This document shows, piece after piece, positions 1 to 11,549 of a stretch of 64,000 nucleotides of DNA. Numbering within the stretch: position 1 is the stretch's first letter; every line of letters starts with the position of its first letter. The position numbers and the translations under genes were made by a program. This DNA comes from Branchiostoma lanceolatum (Eukaryota > Chordata > Leptocardii > Amphioxiformes > Branchiostomatidae). The notes below the pieces were generated by a model. It did not search any database and was not told the DNA's origin. It saw only the letters and a program-made list of their open reading frames with translations. The DNA lies in NCBI RefSeq assembly GCF_035083965.1, contig NC_089722.1, forward strand, positions 31,128,958 through 31,192,957, given 5' to 3'.

Positions 1-281
1 TACTGATACTGAAGCTTCTGATGTTGATATCATTAAAAAAAGGTTTGTTTTCAAAAACACAAATTGGAGTTAGATAATTTTACCTACCAGTACAGTCACA
101 ACTCGGAAATGTTCCTTGCCACCTAGGTCAAATGACGTATTCGATCCAAATTTGGAAGAGGTTTGCCCTTCCATTCGCGATGTCACTGGAAGCGCTGTTG
201 TGGCTTGCGGGGAAAAAGAAAGAAAGATACAACAGTAAGTTTATAAAGGTTAGACATATACAGGTATTACAGCATTTGAGT

Positions 282-630
282 AAAATTCAATCTCTACAAA
301 GGGATAAGATTAGGAGATAACTTCCGGGCGTTTTTAGTATCCATCACTCTTCTTCAGCGTCACTAGAATAAAATAACGAATCAATACTGGTACAAGTTTG
401 CTATGGTGTTGTCTTACCATAGAAACGATACCTACATGATTTACATTTAAATGACATTTGCATACGATCCCTAGGAGTTAGTGACTTTTACATATTCAAA
501 CAAGTTAGATGCACTAGTATTGATTCGTTCTGCCAGTTAATTCAAGTGACACTGAAGAAGAGTGATGGATGTCACTCGAAACGTCCTGAAGTAATATTCA
601 GATCTTATCCAGTTGTAGAGATTTAATTTC
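282..630. mobile_element. MITE-like element with ~84-bp imperfect terminal inverted repeats
   Basis: The left arm (about 282-364) and right arm (about 546-630) are inverted copies: each reads inward through a TCTCTACAA-GGATAAGAT block and ends with a block ending CATCACTCTTCTTCAG. The centre is AT-rich and has no coding frame. No clear target-site duplication is visible. Class unknown. Confidence 0.7.
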
Positions 631-640
631 ATCGAATAAA

Positions 641-680
641 CAGCAGCGTCGTCGGTGCAACAGCAGCGTCGTCGGTGCAA
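641..680. repeat. Perfect 20-bp tandem duplication
   Basis: The 20-mer cagcagcgtcgtcggtgcaa occurs twice, head to tail and without a mismatch, immediately after the 282-630 element. The exactness points to a recent duplication. Confidence 0.95.
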
Positions 681-1174
681 AACATGCTGCCACTAGCTTA
701 CAGCTTAAGAATAAGTAAAAGATTATGTTTCCAGAATGAATATCTGGATTTGCGCTTATGTATTGTACAATATGGCTAATAGAAACTTTGTGAGCCCTGC
801 AGTACGAATAACACTTTAAACGCCGCCACTGTTACACCCATTGCGCAAAATGCCCAATTGTAATCAACGTACCCTAATTAGCGGAAATGGGTGATAAGTG
901 TCAAACCTGTGTTTACTGTATGATCGACATGCTTAGTCGTTATCATCTTTAACATCCATGCAGTAAAGAATTGTATATGTAGGGATGTGATGTAACTGAT
1001 GTCAATTTGTATCTATTGTGAAAATTGGTGCGTCAGAACTAGAACGGCATAAGTTGCAAATGACGGAAGAGCCCTGAACTATGGCGGACGTATCTAAAAC
1101 AAGAGAGGACTTGAATTTGGGGTATATTAAAAAAATATAGAAGACTTTTTAATTTTAAGTTCAGCCTCCTTTAA

Positions 1175-1861
1175 TTGTTCAATACAAACCGCATCTTGTC
1201 CTTGTTTTCTCCTTTTATTAGAGAACGTTTCCAGGCCAGAAACAATCAATTTTGTCTGTTTTGGATTACGGCATGTCCAGACATTCCAACACCGGTATCA
1301 ATTAAGTCACTGTATAAAGAAGAAGAGTATTTATCCATTAGCAACATCAAACACAGAGTTGCTACTACTAAACTCCGGGTTAGCTGTCATAGATTACATG
1401 TCGAAACAGGAAGGCACAACCGCACGCCTCTACAACATAGACTTTGTCAACATTGTAATTTAAATCGAGTAGAAGATGAGCAACATTACGTCCTAGATTG
1501 TAAATTATACGATAGCGAAAGAAGTGTACTTTTTAACTTTATCAAAGAAAAATTCCCATATTTCGAACATCTTAATGCAACAGACGAATTCATATTTTTA
1601 TTACGCCTGGATAATCCTTGTATAAGAAATATTGTCTGTACATACATTTACAAATGTACAAAGAAGCGAGAAAAAGTCAACGCAACTGGACTAGCTTAGT
1701 GTAATAATACGTTTGTCTACTCTGTATGTTTACAGCTTGTATTGTTGTATTTATGTCCTTGTATGTTCCATGTGTTAAGTTAGACGACCTGTACCTAGCC
1801 CCTCGAGGCATGAATGCACAATAAAGGCCTTTCATTCATTCATTCATTCATTCATTCATTA
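1175..1861 (+). mobile_element. Non-LTR retrotransposon (family A), 5'-truncated 3' end
   Basis: An open frame at 1175-1699 encodes the C-terminus of a LINE polyprotein. From about 1306 it matches the C-terminus of the minus-strand element at 15.2-17.4 kb: a KLRVSCHRL block, then a C-x2-C...H-x4-C zinc-binding motif, then a closing CTKKREK (CFKKREE in the other copy). A short 3' UTR, an AATAAA at about 1821 and a (CATT)n tail to 1861 follow, which is how many LINE 3' ends finish. No reverse-transcriptase core is present. The first part of the frame (1175-1300) is not alignable and may be chance. Confidence 0.8.
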
Positions 1862-2639
1862 ATAGTTGCATACATTATCCTGTTTTACTATCAAGTGTTA
1901 ATGACCCGCCCCGATGTATATGTGGTGTCATAACGCCTGGTCATGTGCTATAACCACCTCATAAAACCACCGAGTGAGCTTTATTGATTCGATTATTGAA
2001 CTCTAAATACATGTCAACGTCCTCAGCATAGCTTAATTGCGCACTTTAGAAATGTGTAGTACATATAACAAAATCTCACTTAAAGCAACTAGTACTATAC
2101 AATTACAATGGGAAAGAAAAAGTCGTGTACAATTACAACACTTATCTTACAGAATTACATCCTACGTATGTGTATAACTACACCAGAAATACAGTCTGAT
2201 AGATGAAATAAGAGATACAAGATAAAAACTTATCATACAAGGAATTAAAGAAACGAAATACAGGAATTCTCACCGTACAAGCAATTAGAGAAGAAACACG
2301 GTTTATCAACATGCTGTAAACTAGGTGAGTCGACATTGGAAGATGAATGTATCTCATTGATGAGTTAAGTATGGAACGGGGCTGTTTTTATGGCGGTTTA
2401 TTTTTGCCAATGGATTACAAGTTGGTGGGCACCTTTTAGATTTCTAGCGTGAATTTCCCAACGGTTGGGGGTAATCAACTCCTGAAAGTAGGATTACTAA
2501 GTAGAGATTTTGCGAAACGATGGCTTAGGTTTTTCCTCCTGTTCTCTAAGGTGGGGAGGCATGAATTTGTTAAAACATTTATGCCAAGTTTCATGATTTC
2601 ACCATAATTTGAACAATTTTTGCACCAATCGCCTAGGCT
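1862..2639. other. No gene recognised
   Basis: I see no conserved coding frame and no clear repeat here. Confidence 0.5.
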
Positions 2640-3034
2640 ATAGGGCTTTGTTATACCACGTGTATTTTGGGGCCGAGAATAATCGTTAGGGCACGTGCAC
2701 GTTTTTCTATTCGCTCGATCTTCATGGAATGTTGCGCCGTGATACTCGGGCTCTAGACTGGTACAGCATACTCTAAAGTGGGCCGTATGTAGCCTTGGTA
2801 AAATTCACGGAGGTCTAAGATTGGTAGTCCAAACCGTTTTAATTCTTCTTGCAAAAAAAGTCGTGAGTTTGCCTTTTGTGTAATGATGTCAACATGTTTA
2901 TCCCAACTCAGGTCACGGGAGTGCCATAGGCCACGTATGCGTGCTGTTTCGGTGTATTCTAGGGGCGTATTCTTAAGTGAACTTGCTGCGGTGGGTGGCA
3001 GTCTTTCATAACCGAAATCAATAATTACCTGCAT
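2640..3034 (-). mobile_element. Non-LTR retrotransposon RT fragment (Jockey/CR1-like)
   Basis: On the minus strand the frame 3034-2753 reads as the region after the RT catalytic core: LSWDKHVDIITQKANSR, then FYQGYIRPTLEYAVPVW. Further downstream, after a frame change, IERIEKRARALTIILG follows (about 2725-2675). These are hallmark blocks of Jockey/CR1-type elements. The ends are decayed and the copy is dead. It is a different lineage from family A and B. Confidence 0.75.
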
Positions 3035-3059
3035 TTTTGACCGTTTAGCTCATTCATTG

Positions 3060-4180
3060 GAGAGAAAAGACGTAGAGAAAAAAGCAATTTATTTGCCCTG
3101 GAGTAGTCACCTCTAAGTCGCGAACAATTGCCGTCGTTTAATGATGCTGTGTTACCATACCTAAAGAAATTGAAAGTACGAATACAAAGTTGTACAAGTC
3201 ATTGTAACCATGGGCGCCTTCCGGTGCGTAATCAAATATAGGTTTGATCTGTAAACATCGGGAAAATATTCAACATATACACAATTTACATAGGAATATT
3301 TTGTCAAATCACATGACTTTAGATCTTGTGTAAGTGCAAATCACATCAATTTTACATGTCAAAATTTGTGAGGTGATGTCAATTTTTTCATATTTTGTAT
3401 TTTCGTGAACATTACACAAACTTTATATTTATCGGCATGTCGGCTGTCTTCACAATTTTTTTTTTACATTTTGTAGCCGAACGCATTTCACATAACTCTA
3501 AAATGAAGTTTAGTTTATAAGTTTATAAGATTTAATTCAATTTAACATTATTTCACATTTTCATTGAAAACATGCTTTACATAAAAATCACATAGGTATA
3601 GTTGGTGAAAAAAATGCACGGGCAGTCACATAATTTCACATTATCGGTCAACGTACAGCCAGCGTCACATTTAGATAACATGTTTTTATATTTCAAATTT
3701 GGTTCTTCTGTACCATTTAAGAAAAATGTGATGATAAAACTAAACAAAGCATAAAGCTCAGGTAGTTGCAGTATTACGCTTCAGAAATGTGACATGGATG
3801 TTATGATTATTTTAAGTCATTATCTGTCAACTTATGTGATAAAATATAATGCGTTAGGATCTCAAATGTTTCACAACTCAACTCAGCTCAACATTATATC
3901 ACATTTCCCTCGTCATTATTTCTATATTTATGCACCTGATTTTAAAATGGGGTGGTTAAAAGTAAATGAAAGGACCAGAAACAGATTTTTAGAGAATAAC
4001 ACGAAAGCGAATCGGACAACTGCAAACCTTCGTAATAGTAACAAAGTGCACATTTAGTTGTTGCCTGGAAAGCTAAGATTGCGGTCAAATGTTCCTACAT
4101 AACGCCACCAACCCAGTCTTACATTGACGTCTGAACTATCTGCCATATGTTGTGGACTAAAATTGTACTTGTTGTTTGTT
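3060..4180. other. AT-rich stretch with recurring TTTCACAT/ATGTGAAA words; no gene
   Basis: Between about 3290 and 4050 the words TCACAT and ATGTGA recur on both strands at irregular spacing, suggesting a decayed repeat. An 87-codon open frame at 3794-4057 has no recognisable composition or motif, so I do not call it a gene. Confidence 0.45.
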
Positions 4181-4189
4181 TGTATTGCA

Positions 4190-4490
4190 TACCAGGTAAA
4201 CCGCCACATGCTGTAACACACCAGATCTATTCGATCCAGTCATACTGGGATGGACCCCTACTCTTCATGATAATGGTGGTGTGTCTGTCCTAAAACATAA
4301 GCTCCCCGTTTATAGTCTTCAACTTCTGAAATAGCTTAAAAACTACATCTTGTCTGGATACTTTGTCATTATGATAAAACGCTTACACCATATCTTTGGT
4401 TTTCACTTGAGATTAAATTTGTATCTGTATCTGTATAGCCGGTATAACCGCCCTTCGGCGTAACACGCCAGCTTCGCAATTGTGCTATGT
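4190..4490 (+). repeat. Dispersed repeat with a GTATAACCGCC...GTAACACRCCAG core
   Basis: At 4415-4478 a TATCTGTATCTGTATAGCC stretch is followed by GGTATAACCGCC and CGTAACACGCCAGCTTCGCA. A decayed copy of the same core lies at 4195-4230, and a third at 27008-27072 on the same strand. Origin unknown. Confidence 0.65.
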
Positions 4491-4639
4491 ATTTGTTTTT
4501 ATTCAATTGGTATGAGCTAATTACATATCGTTCAATTCCATTTTCATTGATACATGAATGGAGAGATGGAAGCATCGATAACTTAATTTTTTCGAGTATT
4601 TTACTAACATGTCATTTCACGCCACTGGATTTTAAAACC

Positions 4640-5040
4640 ACTCTCACCTACATGCTATTTTTAATCTTAGAGGCACCATTCAGTTATAATGAAATACATT
4701 TTATCTGTGAATGTCCCAATTTGAAGCCGAAAGAAACAGATTATTCACGAAAGTATCTAAAATCTCTGAAAGCTTTCCTATATTAAGAAATACTCATATT
4801 CCTTTTGAAATCATCCAACCCACTCATAATCGAAAGTGTTGAGCATTTTATTTTCCACAGCTTTCAAAGAAGAAATCAAACCCCGCATCAGTACCGTACA
4901 TATAGAAACTCATTATAGACTAGCAATATAGTATGATCTTGTATCACATTGATGCCTTATACTAGTATTTTACTTTGTGTTTGTACCTCGACATTGTTGT
5001 CAACATTAGCCTACGGGCATGAATTTGCAATAAACTTACT
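4640..5040 (+). mobile_element. Decayed LINE 3' fragment
   Basis: The frame ending at 4786 contains NEIHFICECPNL, which matches the H-x4-C half of the C-terminal zinc motif of the other LINEs here. The stretch ends with a 'tacgggcatgaatttgcaat' type 3' UTR and AATAAA at about 5028. Only the tail of the element survives. Confidence 0.55.
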
Positions 5041-5439
5041 ATAATGGCGGTAGACCATTTTATATTGATGTGTGTCAACTTAGTTAATGCTTAGGAGCTT
5101 GGATTTGTCAGGAAGTTGAATTTTATTAAGCAGGTATTATTGGTCTATTGTACCGAGGTCCCCGAGGCATGATGTTATTCATCACGAAGCGTTTCAGAAG
5201 TACATACTTGTGTACATCGCAATGTGGACAGTTATATTACAACGACAACAGTCTCAGACGCCATTGCGTAACAAGGCGCTCTGCCCTAGCACACAGAATA
5301 ATTATCACTTTACTGTGCGCATAGTTATCCCCTACCTTCACCGCCCATAGCACTAGTTCAAACCTACCCACATATTGATGTTCTTTTCAAATGTATCAAG
5401 GAAAAATTATTATACTTTGATTATGAGAGCAAAGTATAA

Positions 5440-5700
5440 ATTCATATTTTTGTTGCTTCTAGACCACCCTTGTGTAAGAAACATGATCTGATCATACATC
5501 TACACATGTACAAAGAAGCGAGAAGATGTTGACTCCACTCGATTAGCTTAGCTTATCACTTTCGTCTACCCTGTAGTATATATATATTTTACGGGGTATG
5601 TATGTCACTTAATGTTAGTTAGGCTTATGTTAGACGACCTGTATCTAGCCCCTCGGGGCACAAATGTATAATAAAGGTCTTCATTCTATCATTTATTATA
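5440..5700 (+). mobile_element. LINE family A 3' end fragment
   Basis: The sequence aligns with 1600-1840 nearly throughout: the CTKKREK-coding stretch (here with a stop), the DNA block ttagacgacctgtatctagc, a cctcggggca block and AATAAA. It is a second, more decayed copy of the family A 3' end, about 3.8 kb from the first and in the same orientation. Confidence 0.8.
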
Positions 5701-5939
5701 TTTTAGGCTTATCAAGCCAACCTAAAAAGAACGCAATAACTGGATGCACAAATGGTGTATAACATCGACGATCAACTTTTTATGTAGCCGAAGCGGCCAC
5801 CATGAAATGATTCTTGTCGGCTATTCCTCCCCTTTGTATCAGGCTGTTCCACAAATATGACATAACATGAATTATTTTCCATACAACCCACTTATGCCAT
5901 CACACATAAACACACGAACACACACACACACAATCTTAC

Positions 5940-6006
5940 CTGCCCAGACAGACCAACACGTCCAGATCCCTATAGCTAGTAGAACCCACTTGTTGTACCA
6001 GCGCAT
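5940..6006 (-). CDS. Candidate first coding exon; membrane-anchor N-terminus (MFS transporter-like)
   Basis: Reading the minus strand, an ATG at 6006-6004 opens 22 codons, MRWYNKWVLLAIGIWTCWSV then WA, and stops at a strong donor (G|GTAAGA at 5939). The residues after NKW are a hydrophobic helix. An N-K-W-V-L-L-x3-G-x-W start is typical of nodulin-like or monocarboxylate-type MFS transporters, so that is my best guess. The intron begins with a GT-rich run (CACACA on the plus strand, 5917-5931). No second exon is visible between here and position 1; it may lie outside the window or be lost among the LINEs. It could also be an orphaned exon. Confidence 0.4.
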
Positions 6007-6558
6007 CTTGTAGTAGTAACGGACTGCTAAACGAAGTCTATCTCCGCCAAAAAGTTGTCCTCAATATCACGTTTCGCTGATTTGGTGCCGAGCTTGGAAC
6101 TTTTGATACGTTACGTTCTGCAATTACGACGATATATAGCGAAGGAAAGCAGCGTTGTACCAACACCGAGCATTCTCCCTCTGCTTGAAAATCCAATCAT
6201 TCGTAATCGTTGACCCACCAATCGTCTACCTGCTTACATCGTGTTTGCATCGCATTAGCCTTTGTGTACCGGGATGATGGTGCTATTTCCAGCCCACTAC
6301 ATGCCCAGATTATGCCCCGGCAATATAATATTATAATGACATTAAAATGACCAAAGTTCCTAAATATGAGAAAGTAGGGCGATGATTGCTGTAGCTTCAC
6401 CGCCCACAGACCCTCCTGCTATTATGCAATCATTTGCGCTAATAAAAGAGGAAAAAAGGAAAGTGATCCCGAACCAGTTCAGCTCAAATGAACTCAATGA
6501 ACAGATGAGCTAATCTTCCACCGGTCGTGACAGGAAGACAGACGCTTTATACAGTATT
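6007..6558. other. Upstream region of the candidate exon; no gene recognised
   Basis: If the exon at 5940-6006 is real, this holds its 5' UTR and promoter. I see no firm promoter motif. Confidence 0.35.
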
Positions 6559-6559
6559 T

Positions 6560-6757
6560 ACAGGTTCATTGTACCGGGGAAATTCCCCTAGCTCTTTTCG
6601 ACAAGCACAATGAACGGTGGACCACGGCTTAGCGTCCCGTCCTAAGGACTACGACCCTTTCCGGTAGCGTGCATGTCGGGTGAATGACGAAGCCGGGATC
6701 GAACCCTGGTTTTCTCGTTCCAGAGACAAGATGGCTAACCACTGGACTACGCACGCT
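6560..6757 (-). mobile_element. tRNA-derived SINE
   Basis: On the minus strand the head contains an A-box-like TAGTCCAGTGGTTA (6749-6736) and a perfect B box GGTTCGATCCC (6705-6695), the RNA polymerase III promoter pair of tRNA-derived SINEs. The body continues to about 6560. It lacks a foldable full tRNA. Confidence 0.8.
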
Positions 6758-6784
6758 TACCTAATATGATACCATCCAGCGTGC

Positions 6785-6831
<47 letters not shown>
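6785..6831. repeat. (CT)n microsatellite
   Basis: About 23 uninterrupted CT dinucleotides lie directly beyond the 5' end of the SINE. Confidence 0.98.
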
Positions 6832-6834
<3 letters not shown>

Positions 6835-6839
6835 AGCTG

Positions 6840-7770
6840 CATGTCAGGAACGAAAATGTGGCGACTTACGAATTTTCTAGACTAGACAAAGGCAAATCAG
6901 ATAAAGAACTAATAAACTCTACTACGTTTGATAAACGACATCTTTTTCTTTCCATTGGTTAGATAAAGCACATGGTCATCACAACCTTTACCCGGGTATT
7001 TATACAAATCACGAACATAATCCGTGTTTTTTGTGTAAATGGAGCATTAGGTAATCATTTGCTGTTCAGTTTTGGTAAGAAAACACGAAGAATATGTCAA
7101 TAAATCAAGGGATCTTGTGCCACAGCCAGGGCTTGGTCTTGTCCCGGTAGAACAGATTTATCTCTCATCCTGCTGTCATCGCGACAGCTGTTACAGTAGG
7201 TGACGCAAGGGTCCAGAATGCCCTGGACGTAGCGTACGTACGCGATGAGGTTTAACCTTATTGTTGTACTTCTTCATAAGGCCACAGCAAGTAAATGTAA
7301 TGGATGACATCTGCGCGCGCATTGATTTTTACCTGATTTTGAAACGAACAAAACAAGATTTTTTCTTTTACCTCGGCAATGGCCAATATACCGAAGATGT
7401 GGAAATATGACGCAAACGTCTCTCGGTTCTATTACAAAAACATTACCGATGCCGTGATAAGACGTTTGTACATGTGGAAATTGCTGTATTACGATTGCTC
7501 CTCGTCACCAACTAACAGGAAGACACAGTTCAGCACTCATACCAAACTTGTAATTGGAATTGTAGTCTGTAATATCTGTGCTATCATTATCAACAACGTG
7601 TAATCTGATGTGTTATCTGAATCCCACTGCCTTTTTGTATTTAGACGTATCGGTCTGATAAGGGGGTGGGTTTCAGAAAATGGCAAGGTTTCCCGTTCCA
7701 AGCTCAAGGGACGTTCAAGAAAAAACATCATTGTTTGACCGAGGCCAAACCTCATAGGTGTAGTGCTATA
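6840..7770. other. No gene recognised; holds one short dispersed repeat word
   Basis: The word ggatgacatctgcgcgcgca at 7304 recurs in changed form at 18047 and 50503, so part of this stretch is repeat-derived. A 74-codon frame at 7379-7603 matches nothing I know. Confidence 0.4.
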
Positions 7771-7774
7771 AATA

Positions 7775-8110
7775 CAGTGTACAACACGTATTCCGTATCG
7801 CCCGAGGTACCGGCCCGACCGCGGGTCGTATCGCGGGAGGGCTGGGACCGAGGGAGATGCGGAATGTACCGTGTTGTATTTTATTTATGTCATACCAACC
7901 CGATAAAACACACATTTCAATGCAAAATGCGCCTGAAGTTGAAAGAGTTTTGTGTCATCGAACAAAGAAATTGTAACAACATTGATTCCAACCTCCGAAT
8001 CCGGCGTTCGAATTTTCGACAGCTGCTCAACAGGCGCACTCGAAAGGCATTTTAAATATTCTATGGAAGCTCTTGTGATACAACTTAGAACCCTCTGTGA
8101 TACGGAAAAT
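7775..8110. mobile_element. MITE copy 1 (family with GTATTCCGTATC / GATGCGGAATAC ends)
   Basis: The stretch shares long blocks with the two copies at 51676-52385: GTGTTGTATTTTATTTATGT with CATACC, then ACACATTTCAATGC, then a block around CTCCGAATCCGG. It also shows the same junction of a left-facing and a right-facing end (GTATTCCGTATCGCCCGAGG ... GATGCGGAATG). An in-frame reading of 129 codons here is a by-product of the repeat. Confidence 0.75.
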
Positions 8111-8600
8111 TATCCGGAACTTAAATAGGCAACGTACTGTCAAAAGAAATGTGATGTTTCGATATGAATTTTTGATGTGAATCGGTTATATACATGGTCT
8201 CTCTTGTAGACAATTAATGAGTAATAGATGTAGACTGGTTTATGTCCATTGTATATGTAAGGATTCTAATGGATAAAGACGAGCTGAAAGTTCCAAAAAG
8301 GTACTTACAAAGTGGTTTATACAACGCTAAAGATGTCTGTATTGCGTGCGTAGCAAATATCTGTTGAGAATAAAGAAAGCAGAATCTAATCAAAAGAATA
8401 CATATGTAAAATATTTCAAGTTAAAAGTTACACCGCATTAAAACAACAAACATCATTAGTTTGTTAATCGATCGTATCTTTTAGTCGTATCTTTGTCAGT
8501 ATTCTCAAAACAAATCGCATTGGAAAGAAAAGTGACCCTTGCTCTACCCGCCCGATACTCGTCCGTCTGAAAAAACACAATGATAAGCTTGACATAATAA
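8111..8600. other. No gene recognised
   Basis: AT-rich sequence without a supported feature. Confidence 0.45.
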
Positions 8601-8604
8601 AAAA

Positions 8605-9789
8605 ATCGCACATATTAAGAAATCAAAACATATTGGTAGACCAGCCAAAAATATCGTATGAAGTTCCTGAATTAGAACAAGTTCTCCTAAACTACTACAA
8701 AATTTTACTCCGTGTTCCCAGAAGTTCAACTAACGCCGCCGTAAGAGGAGAACTAGGTGCGTTCCCTTTATACATTGACACCCAAACCCACCTTATCAAA
8801 TATTGGCTCAGACTTAACAACTTGCCTAATGACAGAATCGTGAAAAAAGCTTATGATGTAGCCGTTGAAGAAGATCAAGATTGGGCTGTTCATTTCCAAG
8901 ATATGTTATCTAGACATGGTTTCCGAAATATCTGGCTCAATCCTAATGTTGATGCCAAATATTTCGGAAACTTATTCAAGGAACGCATGAAGGACACATT
9001 CCTCTCTGATTGGAGACAAAAAATAAACAGTAATAATAAACTTAAAGTGTACTCTAAAATCAAAACTCAATTTAGTATAGAAAACTACCTATTGTCTATC
9101 CAAAACAAAAATTTTGTGACCAACATAACCAAACTGAGAATAAGTGCACATTGCCTGGAAATTGAAAAAGGTCGCCATCGCAATATATCGGCAGACCAGA
9201 GACGTTGTCCTTCATGCCAAGATAGTATTGAAGACGAGTACCACTTTCTTATAACATGTCCTACATATAATGCTGAAAGACAAGTGCTTATGCAATCAAT
9301 TACATGTAAGTCAAATATTACCCTACCTTACACAGATAGCGATACATCTAATGTACTTATGTCATGTCCAGATTCCATATCTATCCACCTAGGCCAATAT
9401 ATCTACCACGCTATGCAAAAACGAAACTGTACCATTCCTGAATGAGAATTGACAAATGTAAAGTCGCAAATTAGACTAGAAACACGCAACACAATGTTTG
9501 TAATTTAGATATAGCTCCACGTTGTAATTAAAGTAGATTGCATTTGATGTAGCGTTATAGTAATTAGAAATTTCCTTAGATTAAAATTAGCCTAGAAAAA
9601 CAACCCTTAGTCTGTATTAGTTCCGTGTTGCAATGGCCATAGATCACACTAGATATAGTATTATAGTAAGTAGTATATTCTTATACATGTGTAGAACTAG
9701 ATTGTTACCTATGTTGTCTGTAATTTGCCATACATTGTCACTAATGCAATAGTTGTGCAATAAATCATTCATTCATTCATTCATTCATG
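8605..9789 (+). mobile_element. Non-LTR retrotransposon (family B), 5'-truncated
   Basis: One open frame (from about 8605 to the stop at 9445) encodes the last ~280 residues of a LINE polyprotein. It aligns along its whole length with the C-terminal half of the element at 32.6-34.5 kb (shared blocks QPKISYE, ILLRVP, AAVRGELG, KLRISAHCLE). It carries the C-terminal zinc motif CPSCQDS...EYHFLITC. No ATG is needed because the copy starts mid-protein. A ~320-bp 3' UTR and a (CATT)n tail at 9764-9789 close it. The RT catalytic core is absent. Confidence 0.88.
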
Positions 9790-9904
9790 CACAGAAAAGA
9801 AAGTGTTCTGGTTCTGCTGATAATATTTATCTAACTAGAAAGGCAACATTTGCGAGCAAATACAGCATGTTTAGCCATACTCCTCGCCATGCAAAAAATG
9901 GACT

Positions 9905-10105
9905 TTTTCATAATCATTCCAGCTCAAAATTGAAAGAAATAATTAAAGAATCCTCCCCTTGCAAGAATGGGATATTCCGTGCCATTTCCATGTAAACCAG
10001 TCGAAAAATATCCGCTGAAAATTACACTCTTGCGCATAATCAACCCAGTTCAAAATTGAATTAAAAAAGATCAACCCCATGGAAGAATGAAGTTTTCCAT
10101 AGTAT
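9905..10105. repeat. Diverged tandem pair, ~126-bp spacing
   Basis: Two related blocks, at about 9910-9984 and 10036-10103, share CATAATCA, then CAAAATTGAA, then GAAGAATG-type words in the same order. This is an old duplication with no coding content. Confidence 0.5.
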
Positions 10106-10608
10106 ACATATGAAGATTTTACAGGAGACGAAGGAAATGACCAAAAACAACATATTTGAGTCAATTCAAAGTCACCGAGAGGGTTTTAATATAATATTTG
10201 TAATATGTTTGAACTATTTTGATTAAAAGAATGTCTAAGTCACAATATTTCTAAAGTGTTCAAACAATTAGAATTGAAACTTATAACATGTTTGAACTTA
10301 TTTCACATACGTTGGAAACATTTCGAACGTAACTACACAAAAATCTCTTTATTTAGAACAGTTTCAAACCATCTATCCAAATGTTTCAATGTTCGAACAA
10401 TTTGTAACAAAAGATTTTCACAATTGCCCTCATAAACGAAGGTGCTAAGTCCTCCTGTGTGTTTCTGCCTATTTTCGGTGGCCGCGCTAGACCACCAGCG
10501 GATTTGTTTTGACGGAGCGTCACCCGCGCGCGACGATGTACACTGTTCGGCACCGCTAATATCCGGCATTTTCCCGCTCCAAAACACTCCACAAGACCCA
10601 CGTTTTTT

Positions 10609-10808
10609 GGGTTTTGCTAGCCTCTACCAGGCTCCGCCGGATGGCTGGAAAAATAGTAGAAATTGGCCGTAATAGAGTGAATAGTGTGCCAAGGGAGTTA
10701 GCTACTCCCTCCGTAGCTAACTCCCTTGGCACACTATTCACTCTATTACGGCCAATTTCTACTATTTTTCCAGCCATCCGGCGGAGCCTGGTAGAGGCTA
10801 GGGTTTTG
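10609..10808. mobile_element. Perfect palindrome, 89-bp arms, with flanking direct repeat (fold-back MITE)
   Basis: Arms 10617-10705 and 10713-10801 are exact reverse complements around a 7-bp spacer (TCCCTCC). The palindrome is flanked on both sides by the same direct repeat GGTTTTG (10610-10616 and 10802-10808; 8 bp if the outermost G is counted), which looks like a target-site duplication. An 8-bp duplication would suit a hAT-type element, but the ends (CTAGCC) do not show the usual CAGGG. Open frames on both strands here read the same protein because of the symmetry and are not genes. Confidence 0.9.
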
Positions 10809-10839
10809 CCTCTTGTGCAACACGATTCGATTTGCATTA

Positions 10840-11549
10840 CTAACGGGACGAAAATGATAGAAAAAATTCACCCCGTCCCGGCGTCCGTCCCAAAAACATG
10901 AACGACATGAAAATATATTTTCTTACAGATTCAATCACGAAAATCAACAGCATGGGATTCCAAATTTTCGCAACGGCCGACCATTTATCATGGTTGAACT
11001 TCCTTCCAAGGCGTGCGATAGATAAACATTCCCGGCACATAATAGTCACTAGTACCAGACTAACGCAAAAACGCATGTCCCCAGTGAGACCATGTGTTTT
11101 GCGCGGCATGCCCCGAATCCGTCTACCATTGCTGAATGTAGCCCGATTCATAGAGGTCTATTTTGTAAGCATTATTTCATGTACCCCTCAGCGTGAGAAT
11201 TCCTTGTGCAACACTTCGCTACATCAAGGAGGTTCTATATAACCTCCTTGGCTACATTATATGTTTAAGTTTCCCCGGCCCCGCGCACCGCCTACCACCC
11301 GCCTTTGATCATGTATGAAGTCGGCGGCAGAGAGAGATCATCAATCAATTTTGACAGGAGTGTCGCGCCAGTCTGAGGAGAAACGATCTCCCGTGTTGTG
11401 TTGAAGAATTTGGAGTTTGAAAATATCTGGAATAACTAATGCTAGAATAAACATTCACAAAATCATTGATTTAACTTGTTTTCTGTTATAAAATTTCCTA
11501 AACTGCAATTTAACCACTGAGTTTAAGGGAACATGGTGTTTTCCCGATA
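10840..11549. other. No gene; one small perfect hairpin
   Basis: At 11225-11250 CAAGGAGGTT and AACCTCCTTG form a perfect 10-bp stem around CTATAT. Overlapping open frames on both strands have no recognisable content. Confidence 0.5.

Noticed and set aside
3794..4057. 87-codon frame as a small gene
   Set aside because: AT-rich composition, no motif and a surrounding repeat-like pattern.
6690..6757. Functional tRNA gene (good A and B boxes)
   Set aside because: The acceptor stem does not close and a SINE body follows, so it is a tRNA-derived SINE head. The same applies to 20745 and 58463.
10333..10901. Several overlapping frames on both strands that share one peptide
   Set aside because: The shared peptide arises because the palindrome reads the same on both strands.
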